Part shown: piece after piece, positions 1 through 5,073 of the stretch | How positions within the stretch are numbered: position 1 is the first letter of the stretch | Layout: each line of letters opens with the position of its first letter | NCBI GenBank assembly: GCA_017743585.1 | Contig: JAGHYP010000209.1 | Span: forward strand, 1-5,073 | Source: Chloroflexota bacterium | GTDB taxonomy: Bacteria > Chloroflexota > Anaerolineae > Aggregatilineales > UBA2796 | Length of the DNA: 5,073 nt | Reading direction: 5' to 3' | Made by a program: the position numbers and the translations under genes | The notes under the pieces: model-generated | Databases searched by the model: none | The model's input: the letters and a program-made list of their open reading frames with translations, nothing else | What the model was told of the DNA's origin: nothing

Positions 1-732
1 GCCCAAGTTGACCGGCTCGGCGCTGTTGTAATGCTCTGCTGCCAGCAGAATGCCCTCAGCGGCATCTTTCACGTACAGAAACTCGCGCGTCGGCGTGCCA
101 TCGCCCCAAATCTCGACATACGGGTCGCCATTCTGTTTGGCAGCCACGCATTTCCGAATGAGCGCCGGAATCACGTGCGATGTCTCAGGGTCGAAGTTAT
201 CCCCCGGTCCGTAGAGATTAGTCGGCATCAGGTGAATGCTGTTGTAGCCATATTCTTGGCGATACGCCTGCCCCTGCACTAGGAGCATCTTCTTCGCCAA
301 GCCATACGGCGCATTGGTCTCTTCAGGGTAGCCGTTCCATAGATCGTCTTCGCGGAATGGGACGGGCGTGTACTTCGGATAGGCGCAAATTGTGCCGATG
401 CCGACAAACTTAGGCACATTGGCGCGCCGCGCGTATTCCAGCATCAAAGCGCCCATCATTAGACTATCGTAGAAAAAGCTGCCCGGATGCTTGAGATTCG
501 CGCCAATGCCGCCCACTGACGCCGCCAAGTGAATGACCATTGTCGCCGGCACGTCCCGATACAAGCGCCGCACGTCCTCTTCGCAGCGCAGGTCGTACTC
601 GGCGCGACGGACAACGAAAACGCGCTTCGCGCCGCGCGCGTGTAGCGCGCTCACCACGTGCCTGCCCAGAAAGCCCGCGCCGCCCGTCACAATGACCGAT
701 TGCTCCGCCCAAAAGGCTGGATCGCTCTTCAT
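1..732 (-). CDS. fcl: GDP-L-fucose synthase, C-terminus beyond the left edge
   Basis: This gene encodes the cytosolic NADPH-dependent 3,5-epimerase/4-reductase that makes GDP-L-fucose from GDP-4-keto-6-deoxymannose, a precursor for surface polysaccharides. The window holds 244 codons; family members are usually about 310-320 residues, so roughly 70-80 are missing. The Rossmann nucleotide-binding motif TGGAGFLG is at residues 16-23. HLAASVGGI (68-76) matches the H-x-A-A-x-V-G-G-I strand of the family. The catalytic region shows GTICAYPK (113-120), where Cys116 aligns with E. coli Cys109 and Thr114 replaces the E. coli Ser107. The YxxxK pair is Tyr143/Lys147, and His186 aligns with E. coli His179. 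REFLYVKDAA (216-225) is the usual substrate-side motif. I chose the ATG at 732 because a strong GGGAGG precedes it by 8 nt. An in-frame ATG at 750 exists but would place that ribosome site inside the gene. It lies 94 bp downstream of htpG on the same strand. The product is very likely; other sugar epimerase/reductases are the alternative. Confidence 0.92.
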   Translation of the reverse strand, partial: MKSDPAFWAEQSVIVTGGAGFLGRHVVSALHARGAKRVFVVRRAEYDLRCEEDVRRLYRDVPATMVIHLAASVGGIGANLKHPGSFFYDSLMMGALMLEYARRANVPKFVGIGTICAYPKYTPVPFREDDLWNGYPEETNAPYGLAKKMLLVQGQAYRQEYGYNSIHLMPTNLYGPGDNFDPETSHVIPALIRKCVAAKQNGDPYVEIWGDGTPTREFLYVKDAAEGILLAAEHYNSAEPVNLG

Positions 733-740
733 AAGCCACA

Positions 741-746
741 CCTCCC
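741..746 (-). promoter_or_regulatory. Ribosome binding site of the fucose synthase gene
   Basis: The minus strand reads GGGAGG here, ending 8 nt before the ATG at 732. It decides the start in favour of 732 over the upstream in-frame ATG at 750. Confidence 0.75.
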
Positions 747-766
747 GCATTGATGCAGTGACCGAG

Positions 767-772
767 AGTATA
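767..772 (-). promoter_or_regulatory. Possible -10 box for the fucose synthase gene
   Basis: The minus strand reads TATACT, five of six matches to TATAAT, 34 nt upstream of the start codon in the 94-bp gap after htpG. No good -35 hexamer sits 16-18 bp upstream. No hairpin terminator follows the htpG stop, so the gene could also be read through from htpG. Confidence 0.25.
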
Positions 773-826
773 GCGCGTGCGGCGCGGCAAACGCTAGGAA
801 AGATGCAATGGATATCAAGCTCAAGG

Positions 827-2692
827 CTACTCTGCAGCGATGCTACGGCGCGTCGCCGCTTCCATGATCGAGAGCAAGCGGGGCACCATGTCCGCCGGAC
901 GCGGATGAATGCCTTCCACCAGCAACGCGCCCTCGAAGAGCTGCTCGATCACTTGCTCCGCTAGCGGCTCATCAGGCATCGCGCTCAGGTTGCGGATGAG
1001 CGGATGCCGCGGATTGATCTCCAGAATGCGCGTCGGCAGCTTGAAATCTTTATCCAGCAAGCGGTAGACGCGCTCCATATCCGCGCCGAAGCCCTGATCG
1101 GGCGCGACCAAGCGCACGGCGTTCTCGCGCAGCAGGTCGGTTGTGCGCACATCTTGCACGCGCTCGCCAAGCACGCGCTTGAAACGCGCCACCAGCGTCT
1201 CTTGAACCTCAGGGGGCAGCGCTTCGCCGAGCTGCGTCTCGTCCTCAGCGCCAGCGGGCAGCTTCAGATCGGCGTCCGCGCCGTTGTGCAGCTTCTTCCC
1301 CTCGAAGATGCCGATCGCGTTCACAAGGAAGCTATCTATCGTATCGGTCAGCAGCAGCACGTCCACTTTGCGCGCACGGAAGACGTCCAAATGCGGGCTG
1401 CGCAAGATGGATTGCGGATCGTCGCCGAACAAATAGTAGATGTGCTCTTGATTGGCGACCATCTCTGAGACGTACTGGCGCAGGCTGATCAGCTGATCAG
1501 GATGATGCAAGGTGCGGAAGCGCAGCAGCGGCAGCAGACGCTCGCGATTGGCTACATCGGTGATCACGCCTTCCTTGATCAGGCGTCCAAACTCTCGCCA
1601 GAAGCTCAAATAGCGCTCAGGCGACTTCTCAGCGAGCGATTCAAGCTCGCTCAGCACGCGGCTGGTGATGGTCTGCTTCAGGCGTTGCATCAGGCGGTTG
1701 GATTGCACAGCCTCGCGCGAGACGTTGAGCGGCAAATCCTCGGAGTCGACCACGCCTTCTACGAAGCGCATCCATTCGGGCAATAGCTCTTTGGCGTGGT
1801 CTTGGATCAGCACTTTGCGCGCATATAGGCGCAGCTTGCCTTGCCCCTCGCCGACCAGAATGCCGCGATCTAGCTTGGCAGGCACGAACAACAAGGCGTA
1901 GAACTGCACAGGCGCATCCGCCACCTGATGAATGGTCAGCGTCGGCGGGTTGGCGTCGAAGGTGAGCTGCTTGAAGAACTCTTGATATTCGCGCGCCTCT
2001 ATCTCGCGCGGGTTGCGCCGCCACAGCGCCGTCTGCGCATTGACCACCTTATCGCCGAGGTAAATCGGGAAGGGGATATAGTTCGAGTGCGTGGTGATGA
2101 TGCGCTTCAAGGTCTGCTCGTTCAGCAGGTCGGCGGCATCTTCCTTGACGTAGATTGTGATCTGTGTGCCGCGTGTGGCGCGCTCAGCGGGCGCGACCGT
2201 GTACTCAGTGGTGCCGTTGCTTGTCCACAGCACAGCTTGGTCGTTCGGGCGGTAGGAGCGCGAGAGCACCTCAACTTTTTCGGCGACCATGAAGACTGAG
2301 TAGAAGCCGACGCCAAACTGGCCGATGATCTCGGTCGAGAGCTGCGCGCCGCGCTCTTGCATCGCTTTGACGAACGCCATAGCGCCGCTGTGGGCGATCG
2401 TGCCGAGGTTCTCCACGATCTCATCGCGATTCATGCCGATGCCAGTGTCAGTGATGACCAGCTTGCGCGCCTCAGGATCGAACGTAATCCGAATGGCAAG
2501 CTCAGCTTCAGGATCGAGTATCTCAGCGTTGGTCAGCTGCTCAAAGCGCAGCCGATTGAGCGCGTCAGCGGCATTTGAGATCAGCTCGCGCAGGAAAATC
2601 TCGCGATCTGTGTACAGCGCGTGGATCAAAATGTGCAACAGCTGCTGAATCTCAGCGCGGAACTCGTAAGTCTGAGCTGTCGGTGCAGTCAT
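827..2692 (-). CDS. htpG: Molecular chaperone HtpG (bacterial Hsp90)
   Basis: This is a cytosolic ATP-dependent homodimeric chaperone that remodels client proteins, usually with DnaK/DnaJ. It is complete at 621 residues, close to the 624 of E. coli HtpG. The N-terminal GHKL ATPase domain spans about residues 8-225: ELISNAADAL (36-45) with catalytic Glu36 and Mg-binding Asn40, DTGIGM (82-87) with adenine-binding Asp82, GTIAHSG (97-103) of the ATP lid, and GQFGVGFYS (124-132). The middle domain (about 230-490) contains LPLNVSREAVQ (320-330); Arg326 is the counterpart of the yeast Hsp82 catalytic Arg380. The C-terminal dimerisation domain (about 500-621) has NPRHPLI (560-566) and a helical end. 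There is no MEEVD tail, as expected in bacteria. The ATG at 2692 follows GAGG by 8 nt. It is divergent from the JAMM-led operon and shares no visible function with it. No CIRCE or HAIR heat-shock operator was found upstream. Confidence 0.98.
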   Translation of the reverse strand: MTAPTAQTYEFRAEIQQLLHILIHALYTDREIFLRELISNAADALNRLRFEQLTNAEILDPEAELAIRITFDPEARKLVITDTGIGMNRDEIVENLGTIAHSGAMAFVKAMQERGAQLSTEIIGQFGVGFYSVFMVAEKVEVLSRSYRPNDQAVLWTSNGTTEYTVAPAERATRGTQITIYVKEDAADLLNEQTLKRIITTHSNYIPFPIYLGDKVVNAQTALWRRNPREIEAREYQEFFKQLTFDANPPTLTIHQVADAPVQFYALLFVPAKLDRGILVGEGQGKLRLYARKVLIQDHAKELLPEWMRFVEGVVDSEDLPLNVSREAVQSNRLMQRLKQTITSRVLSELESLAEKSPERYLSFWREFGRLIKEGVITDVANRERLLPLLRFRTLHHPDQLISLRQYVSEMVANQEHIYYLFGDDPQSILRSPHLDVFRARKVDVLLLTDTIDSFLVNAIGIFEGKKLHNGADADLKLPAGAEDETQLGEALPPEVQETLVARFKRVLGERVQDVRTTDLLRENAVRLVAPDQGFGADMERVYRLLDKDFKLPTRILEINPRHPLIRNLSAMPDEPLAEQVIEQLFEGALLVEGIHPRPADMVPRLLSIMEAATRRSIAAE

Positions 2693-2729
2693 AGAAGATA
2701 CCTCATCCTGAATTTGGTCAGCCTAGGGC

Positions 2730-2760
2730 AGTTTAGCAAGCCTGCGCAAGAATCGCGCAA
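2730..2760 (-). promoter_or_regulatory. Possible htpG promoter
   Basis: On the minus strand, TTGCGC (2760-2755) is followed 19 bp later by TAAACT (2735-2730). The TG one base upstream makes this an extended -10 (TGCTAAACT). The spacer is longer than the ideal 17 bp, so the extended -10 is the better part of the evidence. The -35 lies inside the tandem repeat, so a repeat-binding protein would interfere with it. Confidence 0.27.
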
Positions 2761-2769
2761 GAATCGCGC
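2744..2769. repeat. Tandem 11-bp direct repeat upstream of htpG
   Basis: GCGCAAGAATC occurs twice back to back (2744-2754 and 2755-2765), followed by a third GCGC (2766-2769). The three GCGC blocks are 11 bp apart, about one helical turn, and lie on the htpG side 52-77 bp from its start codon. The repeat may be an operator or a simple duplication; it matches no heat-shock operator I know. Confidence 0.6.
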
Positions 2770-2851
2770 GGCCTGCTGATGCGGAAATAGCCTCGCCTGA
2801 CTCCTCATCGCCAGATGCCAGATATTGATCGCGCGTAGAATGCGCTGCCTT

Positions 2852-2898
2852 TGTCAGCGGCGCTTTCCACTCAGACTTTGCCGTCGTGCGCTCTGACA
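2852..2898. repeat. Imperfect inverted repeat in the divergent region
   Basis: TGTCAG (2852-2857) and GCGC (2860-2863) pair with GCGC (2888-2891) and CTGACA (2893-2898), leaving small bulges and a 24-nt loop. There is no T-run, so it is not a terminator. It may be a chance pairing in GC-rich sequence. Confidence 0.25.
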
Positions 2899-3019
2899 AT
2901 GCGCCGCGCCGCCGTCAATCTCGGCCTTCTCTAGCGAGCAGTGAATATCCACATGAAGCGGCTCCAAGCTAGATTGTGCCGATAAGCAACGCATAGATGC
3001 ATCGGCAGGCGCAGCGCAG

Positions 3020-3042
3020 GCTTGTTTTCTCGGGCAACAAGC
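3020..3042. repeat. Inverted repeat GCTTGTT-N9-AACAAGC, operator-like
   Basis: A perfect 7-bp inverted repeat has its arms at 3020-3026 and 3036-3042, separated by 9 nt. It covers the candidate -35 box of the plus-strand operon and ends just before the candidate -10. This is a typical position for a repressor site. It has no T-tract, so a terminator is unlikely. The N9 spacing resembles CIRCE, but the arm sequence does not. Confidence 0.4.
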
Positions 3043-3050
3043 GCTAGATT
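3022..3050 (+). promoter_or_regulatory. Possible promoter of the JAMM-rhodanese-carrier/E1 operon
   Basis: TTGTTT (3022-3027) is followed by a 17-bp spacer and TAGATT (3045-3050). The -35 matches three of six consensus bases and the -10 four of six, with ideal spacing. Transcription would begin near 3057, leaving an untranslated leader of about 80 nt. Support is positional and weak. Confidence 0.28.
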
Positions 3051-3126
3051 CAGCGCGATTGTTGAGGCACAGCCAAGTAGGCATGGCAGCGAAAACGCAG
3101 GCTGGTCAGCTGCCTCCTATCCTCAT

Positions 3127-3130
3127 GAGG
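3127..3130 (+). promoter_or_regulatory. Ribosome binding site deciding the GTG start of the JAMM gene
   Basis: GAGG lies 8 nt before the GTG at 3139. It favours this GTG over the TTG at 3022 that opens the same frame. The residues encoded upstream of 3139 show no family resemblance. Confidence 0.65.
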
Positions 3131-3138
3131 TATATGCC

Positions 3139-3582
3139 GTGACCATCACGCTCACACGAGAACTGGTCGCTCAAATCTTCGAGCATCTCGAGCGCGCCTA
3201 TCCGAACGAAGGCGGCGGCTTCCTGCTCGGCAGGCTATCGCACTCAGGGGGCGCGCAAATCGTGCGCATCCGTCCTGTTGAAAACGTCGCCGCGCCAGAA
3301 GAGCGGCATCACCGTTATGCCATGACGCCCGCGGATTGGGCGCGCCTTGAAGATGAGGCGGACGCACTCGGTCTGATGCTTGTGGGCTACTATCATTCGC
3401 ACCCTGACTCGCCCGCCATTCCATCGGAGTACGATCGCGCTCACGCCTTGCCAAACTTTCGTTACCTGATCGCCACTGTGCAAGCGGCAAAGGCGACTGA
3501 GCTGCGCGCTTGGCAATTGGCGGAAGATCGATCAGCATTCACGGAACTTGCGCTCAATATTCTTGAGGATTCTCAGAACTGA
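3139..3582 (+). CDS. JAMM/MPN+ zinc metalloprotease, Mec+ type
   Basis: This is a predicted cytosolic zinc isopeptidase/peptidase of the JAB1/MPN/Mov34 family. From the GTG at 3139 it has 147 residues, a normal size for the stand-alone bacterial family such as mycobacterial Mec+. The full JAMM signature is present: Glu24 in NEGGGFLLG (23-31), and HSHPDSPAIPSEYD (86-99) giving His86, His88, Ser96 and Asp99 as zinc ligands and catalytic residues. There is no signal peptide or membrane segment. It is the first gene of a plus-strand unit, 15 nt upstream of a rhodanese and two genes upstream of a CysO-like carrier fused to an E1. Family knowledge: Mec+ releases cysteine from the CysO-cysteine adduct, and related enzymes cut after the Gly-Gly of ubiquitin-like carriers. 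Inference: here it may do both, and it may also mature the fused carrier. The frame is open upstream to a TTG at 3022, which I reject as start. Confidence 0.92.
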   Translation: MTITLTRELVAQIFEHLERAYPNEGGGFLLGRLSHSGGAQIVRIRPVENVAAPEERHHRYAMTPADWARLEDEADALGLMLVGYYHSHPDSPAIPSEYDRAHALPNFRYLIATVQAAKATELRAWQLAEDRSAFTELALNILEDSQN

Positions 3583-3597
3583 GGAAGGCTGAAAAGC

Positions 3598-4434
3598 ATG
3601 TCAGACGTTCTCGTCAGCGTGCAATGGGCAATCGAGCATCTCAAAGATGCCGATAAGCGCTTCATCGAGGTGGACGTGGACACAAGGCAATACGAGCTAG
3701 GCCACCTCGAAGGCGCCATCGCCTTCAATTGGCAGACGCAATTGCAGGATCAGGTCACGCGCGATATCCTGAGCAAGGATCAATTCGAAGCGCTCTTCAG
3801 CGAGGCGGGCATCACGCCTGAGATGACGCTCGTCCTGTACGGCGATAACAACAACTGGTTCGCTGCATACGCCTTTTGGCTCTTTAAGTACTACGGTCAT
3901 CCTGACGTGCGCTTAATTGACGGCGGACGCAGAAAGATATTGATGGAAGGCTATCGGCTGACGCGAGTCGTGCCGACTTATCCGCGCACGGTCTACAAGG
4001 TACGCGAAGTGAACGAGGCGCTCCGCGCCGACCGGGAGTACATCCGCGCGCGCCTGCGGCAAGCGGGCTTTGCAATGGTAGACGTGCGCTCGCCTGCTGA
4101 GTTCACAGGCGAAGTCATCTCGCCGCCCGGCATGGCCGAGACGGCGCAGCGCGGCGGGCATATCCCAGGCGCTAAGAACGTGCCTTGGTCAACCCTCGTC
4201 GCCGAGGACGGCACGTTCAAGCCAGTTGAAGAGATACGCCGCATCTACGAATCGCTCGGCGTGACGCCTGATAAGGATGTGGTCGTCTACTGTCGCATCG
4301 GCGAGCGTTCATCGCACACTTGGTTTGCGCTCAAGTATCTGCTTGGCTATCCGAACGTCCGCAACTACGATGGCTCGTGGACGGAGTGGGGAAATCTAAT
4401 CGGCGCGCCGATTGCCAAAGGCGCAGAGGAGTGA
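3598..4434 (+). CDS. Two-domain rhodanese, thiosulfate sulfurtransferase (CysA2/SseA type)
   Basis: This sulfurtransferase carries sulfane sulfur as a persulfide on its active-site cysteine, typically taking it from thiosulfate or 3-mercaptopyruvate. It has 278 residues, the usual length of tandem-rhodanese enzymes. The N-terminal domain (about 1-125) has the family features GHLEGAI (35-41) and LIDGG (106-110), but its loop YGDNNNW (81-87) lacks cysteine, as is normal for the non-catalytic half. The C-terminal domain (about 155-278) has VDVRSPAEF (161-169), GHIPGAKNV (187-195) and the active loop CRIGERSSHTWF (232-243) with Cys232. This loop resembles the actinobacterial CysA/SseC-type thiosulfate sulfurtransferases. 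The ATG at 3598 follows GGAAGG by 9 nt. It sits between the JAMM gene and the carrier/E1 fusion, with a gap of only 5 nt to the latter. This suggests it donates sulfur to the carrier thiocarboxylate; that role is inference, and true donor specificity cannot be read from sequence. Confidence 0.94.
   Translation: MSDVLVSVQWAIEHLKDADKRFIEVDVDTRQYELGHLEGAIAFNWQTQLQDQVTRDILSKDQFEALFSEAGITPEMTLVLYGDNNNWFAAYAFWLFKYYGHPDVRLIDGGRRKILMEGYRLTRVVPTYPRTVYKVREVNEALRADREYIRARLRQAGFAMVDVRSPAEFTGEVISPPGMAETAQRGGHIPGAKNVPWSTLVAEDGTFKPVEEIRRIYESLGVTPDKDVVVYCRIGERSSHTWFALKYLLGYPNVRNYDGSWTEWGNLIGAPIAKGAEE
4425..4431 (+). promoter_or_regulatory. Ribosome binding site of the carrier/E1 fusion, inside the end of the rhodanese gene
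   Basis: AGAGGAG lies within the last codons of the rhodanese gene, 8 nt before the ATG at 4440. A second GGAG at 4435-4438 is too close to the ATG to work. The arrangement points to coupled translation of the two genes. Confidence 0.65.
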
Positions 4435-4439
4435 GGAGA

Positions 4440-5073
4440 ATGCCTACCATCAAAATTCCGACGCCGTTGCGCGTCTACACAGACGGCAAGGCTGAGGTCA
4501 GCGTGAGCGGCGAGACGGTTGGCGCGGCGCTCGCCGACTTGATCGCTCAGTATCCTGAGCTGCGCCAGCATCTATACAACGGCGAGACGCTGCGCAGCTT
4601 CGTGAACATCTTCATCGGCGAGGAAGACATTCGCTATCGCGACGGGCTGGAGACGCCGCTCGAGCCAAATGACAGCCTGCGCATCCTTCCGAGCATCGCC
4701 GGCGGCGCCGTTGAGCTGATCGCGCCCGAGAGCGTCGCGCTCTCGCACGATGAAATCCGCCGCTACAGCCGTCACTTGATCATGCCAGAGGTCGGCATTC
4801 AAGGGCAGCGCAAGCTCAAGCGCGCCAGCGTGTTGCTGATCGGCACGGGCGGCTTGGGCAGTCCGCTCGCGCTCTACTTGGCGGCAGCGGGAGTCGGCCG
4901 TCTGGGCTTGGTCGACTACGATGTGGTGGATGAGACCAATCTACAGCGCCAAGTCATCCACTACACAAGCGACGTCGGCAGGCCGAAGCTGGAAAGCGCT
5001 GCCGCCAAGCTCTCCGACATCAATCCGTACATTGTGATCGAAAATCACAACACGCCGCTGACCAGCGAGAACG
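4440..5073 (+). CDS. CysO/MoaD-like sulfur carrier fused to a MoeB/MoeZ-type E1 enzyme, cut by the right edge
   Basis: A single open frame of 211 codons plus one base holds two families, checked codon by codon with no stop or frameshift. Residues 1-89 are a beta-grasp ubiquitin-like carrier closest in remembered sequence to mycobacterial CysO: IPTPLR (6-11), FVNIFIGEEDIR (54-65), and the terminal strand SLRILPSIAGG (79-89) ending in Gly88-Gly89. After a short linker (about 90-101), the E1 domain begins with RRYSRHLI (107-114). It contains the ATP-binding loop GTGGLG (135-140), Asp159 and Asp161 in LVDYDVVD, NLQRQVIH (167-174) with Arg170, and Lys183, all as in MoeB/MoeZ. The part carrying the Mg-binding Asp, the zinc cysteines, the catalytic cysteine and any C-terminal rhodanese domain lies outside the window. 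In known systems, carrier and E1 are separate and the E1 adenylates the carrier's free C-terminal glycine. Here Gly-Gly is internal, so processing seems needed. Its substrate pathway could be cysteine, molybdopterin or thiamine sulfur; CysO likeness and the neighbours favour cysteine. Confidence 0.9.
   Translation, partial: MPTIKIPTPLRVYTDGKAEVSVSGETVGAALADLIAQYPELRQHLYNGETLRSFVNIFIGEEDIRYRDGLETPLEPNDSLRILPSIAGGAVELIAPESVALSHDEIRRYSRHLIMPEVGIQGQRKLKRASVLLIGTGGLGSPLALYLAAAGVGRLGLVDYDVVDETNLQRQVIHYTSDVGRPKLESAAAKLSDINPYIVIENHNTPLTSEN
4701..4706 (+). other. Codons for the internal Gly88-Gly89, predicted processing point
   Basis: These two GGC codons encode the diglycine that ends the carrier domain in stand-alone homologues. 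They are followed directly by Ala-Val-Glu and the E1 domain, with no stop codon. No ATG, GTG or TTG with a ribosome site follows that could start the E1 separately. Cleavage after Gly89 is predicted by analogy only. Confidence 0.6.

Larger units (their letters stand above)
2693..3138. other. Divergent intergenic region without a convincing gene
   Basis: These 446 bases separate the htpG start (minus) from the JAMM protease start (plus). The htpG side holds a tandem 11-bp repeat and a weak candidate promoter. The other side holds a perfect 7-bp inverted repeat overlapping a weak candidate promoter. An imperfect inverted repeat lies between them. Short open frames exist on both strands, but I recognise no protein family and see no convincing start. 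No tRNA or recognisable riboswitch is seen. Confidence 0.7.

Noticed and set aside
373..396. Thr114 in place of the catalytic Ser of E. coli GDP-fucose synthase, as a sign of inactivity
   Set aside because: Thr keeps the hydroxyl. The GTICAYPK form is, as I recall, common in a large bacterial branch of the family, and Cys116, Tyr143, Lys147 and His186 are all present.
733..750. Alternative in-frame ATG at 750 for the fucose synthase gene
   Set aside because: It would place the strong GGGAGG inside the coding region, and the added residues precede the normal Rossmann N-terminus without any family support.
733..826. Terminator between htpG and the fucose synthase gene
   Set aside because: No GC-rich hairpin followed by a T-run was found on the minus strand; only the short GATATC palindrome is present.
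464..964. Two overlapping open frames (464-790 minus and 533-964 plus) across the fucose synthase start
   Set aside because: Both overlap the well-supported fucose synthase gene in other frames, and the plus-strand one also runs into htpG. Their translations are low-complexity Arg/Ala-rich sequence.
1004..2299. Several open frames antisense to htpG (for example 1004-1468, 1502-1786 and 1928-2299, plus strand)
   Set aside because: They lie wholly inside a clear htpG and resemble no protein. They are explained by its codon bias.
2693..2820. CIRCE or HAIR heat-shock operator upstream of htpG
   Set aside because: Neither TTAGCACTC-N9-GAGTGCTAA nor CTTGAGT-N7-ACTCAAG, nor a close variant, could be found.
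2854..3084. A 76-codon open frame on the minus strand in the divergent region
   Set aside because: It is rich in Cys, Ser and Ala with no recognisable family or ribosome site, and it overlaps the inverted repeat and candidate promoter. It looks like chance in GC-rich sequence.
3022..3138. N-terminal extension of the JAMM protease starting at a TTG
   Set aside because: The 39 extra residues match nothing in the family, and the GTG at 3139 has a well-spaced GAGG and gives the usual protein length.
4701..4760. Carrier and E1 as two genes joined by a lost stop codon or sequencing frameshift
   Set aside because: The frame is continuous through both domains. The junction shows no near-stop codon right after Gly-Gly and no separate start with a ribosome site for the E1, so a genuine fusion is simpler.

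Overview
The window suggests a moderately GC-rich bacterium whose third codon positions are mostly G or C. The GDP-fucose synthase variant and the mix of mycobacterial-type sulfur-carrier genes are compatible with Chloroflexota or a similar thermophile-rich lineage. This placement is a weak inference from remembered protein flavour, not a search. No tRNA, rRNA, CRISPR array or insertion sequence is visible.

Layout: positions 1-732 (minus strand) hold most of a GDP-L-fucose synthase gene that runs off the left edge, so its C-terminus is missing. Positions 827-2692 (minus) hold a complete htpG, the bacterial Hsp90 chaperone. Positions 2693-3138 are a 446-bp divergent intergenic region with no convincing gene. 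It carries a tandem 11-bp repeat upstream of htpG and an operator-like inverted repeat upstream of the plus-strand genes. Positions 3139-5073 (plus) are a tight three-gene unit: a JAMM/MPN+ metalloprotease, a two-domain rhodanese (thiosulfate sulfurtransferase), and a gene running off the right edge. That last gene encodes a CysO/MoaD-type ubiquitin-like sulfur carrier fused in one reading frame to a MoeB/MoeZ-type E1 enzyme.

The plus-strand unit is the most interesting part. Its components match the protein-thiocarboxylate cysteine pathway known from Mycobacterium tuberculosis (Mec+, CysO, MoeZ, CysA2-type rhodanese, CysM). Here the carrier's C-terminal Gly-Gly, which must be a free terminus to be adenylated and thiocarboxylated, is buried at residues 88-89 of the fusion, about a dozen residues before the E1 domain. 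The neighbouring JAMM protease is the obvious candidate to cut after Gly-Gly, much as mycobacterial Mec+ is reported to process the MoaD-MoaE fusion MoaX. The proposed scheme is that the rhodanese supplies sulfane sulfur, the E1 activates the carrier, and the JAMM enzyme both matures the fusion and releases product from the carrier. This scheme is inference; the genes, motifs and fusion are read directly from the sequence.

The left half (fucose synthase and htpG) has no visible functional link to the sulfur cassette.
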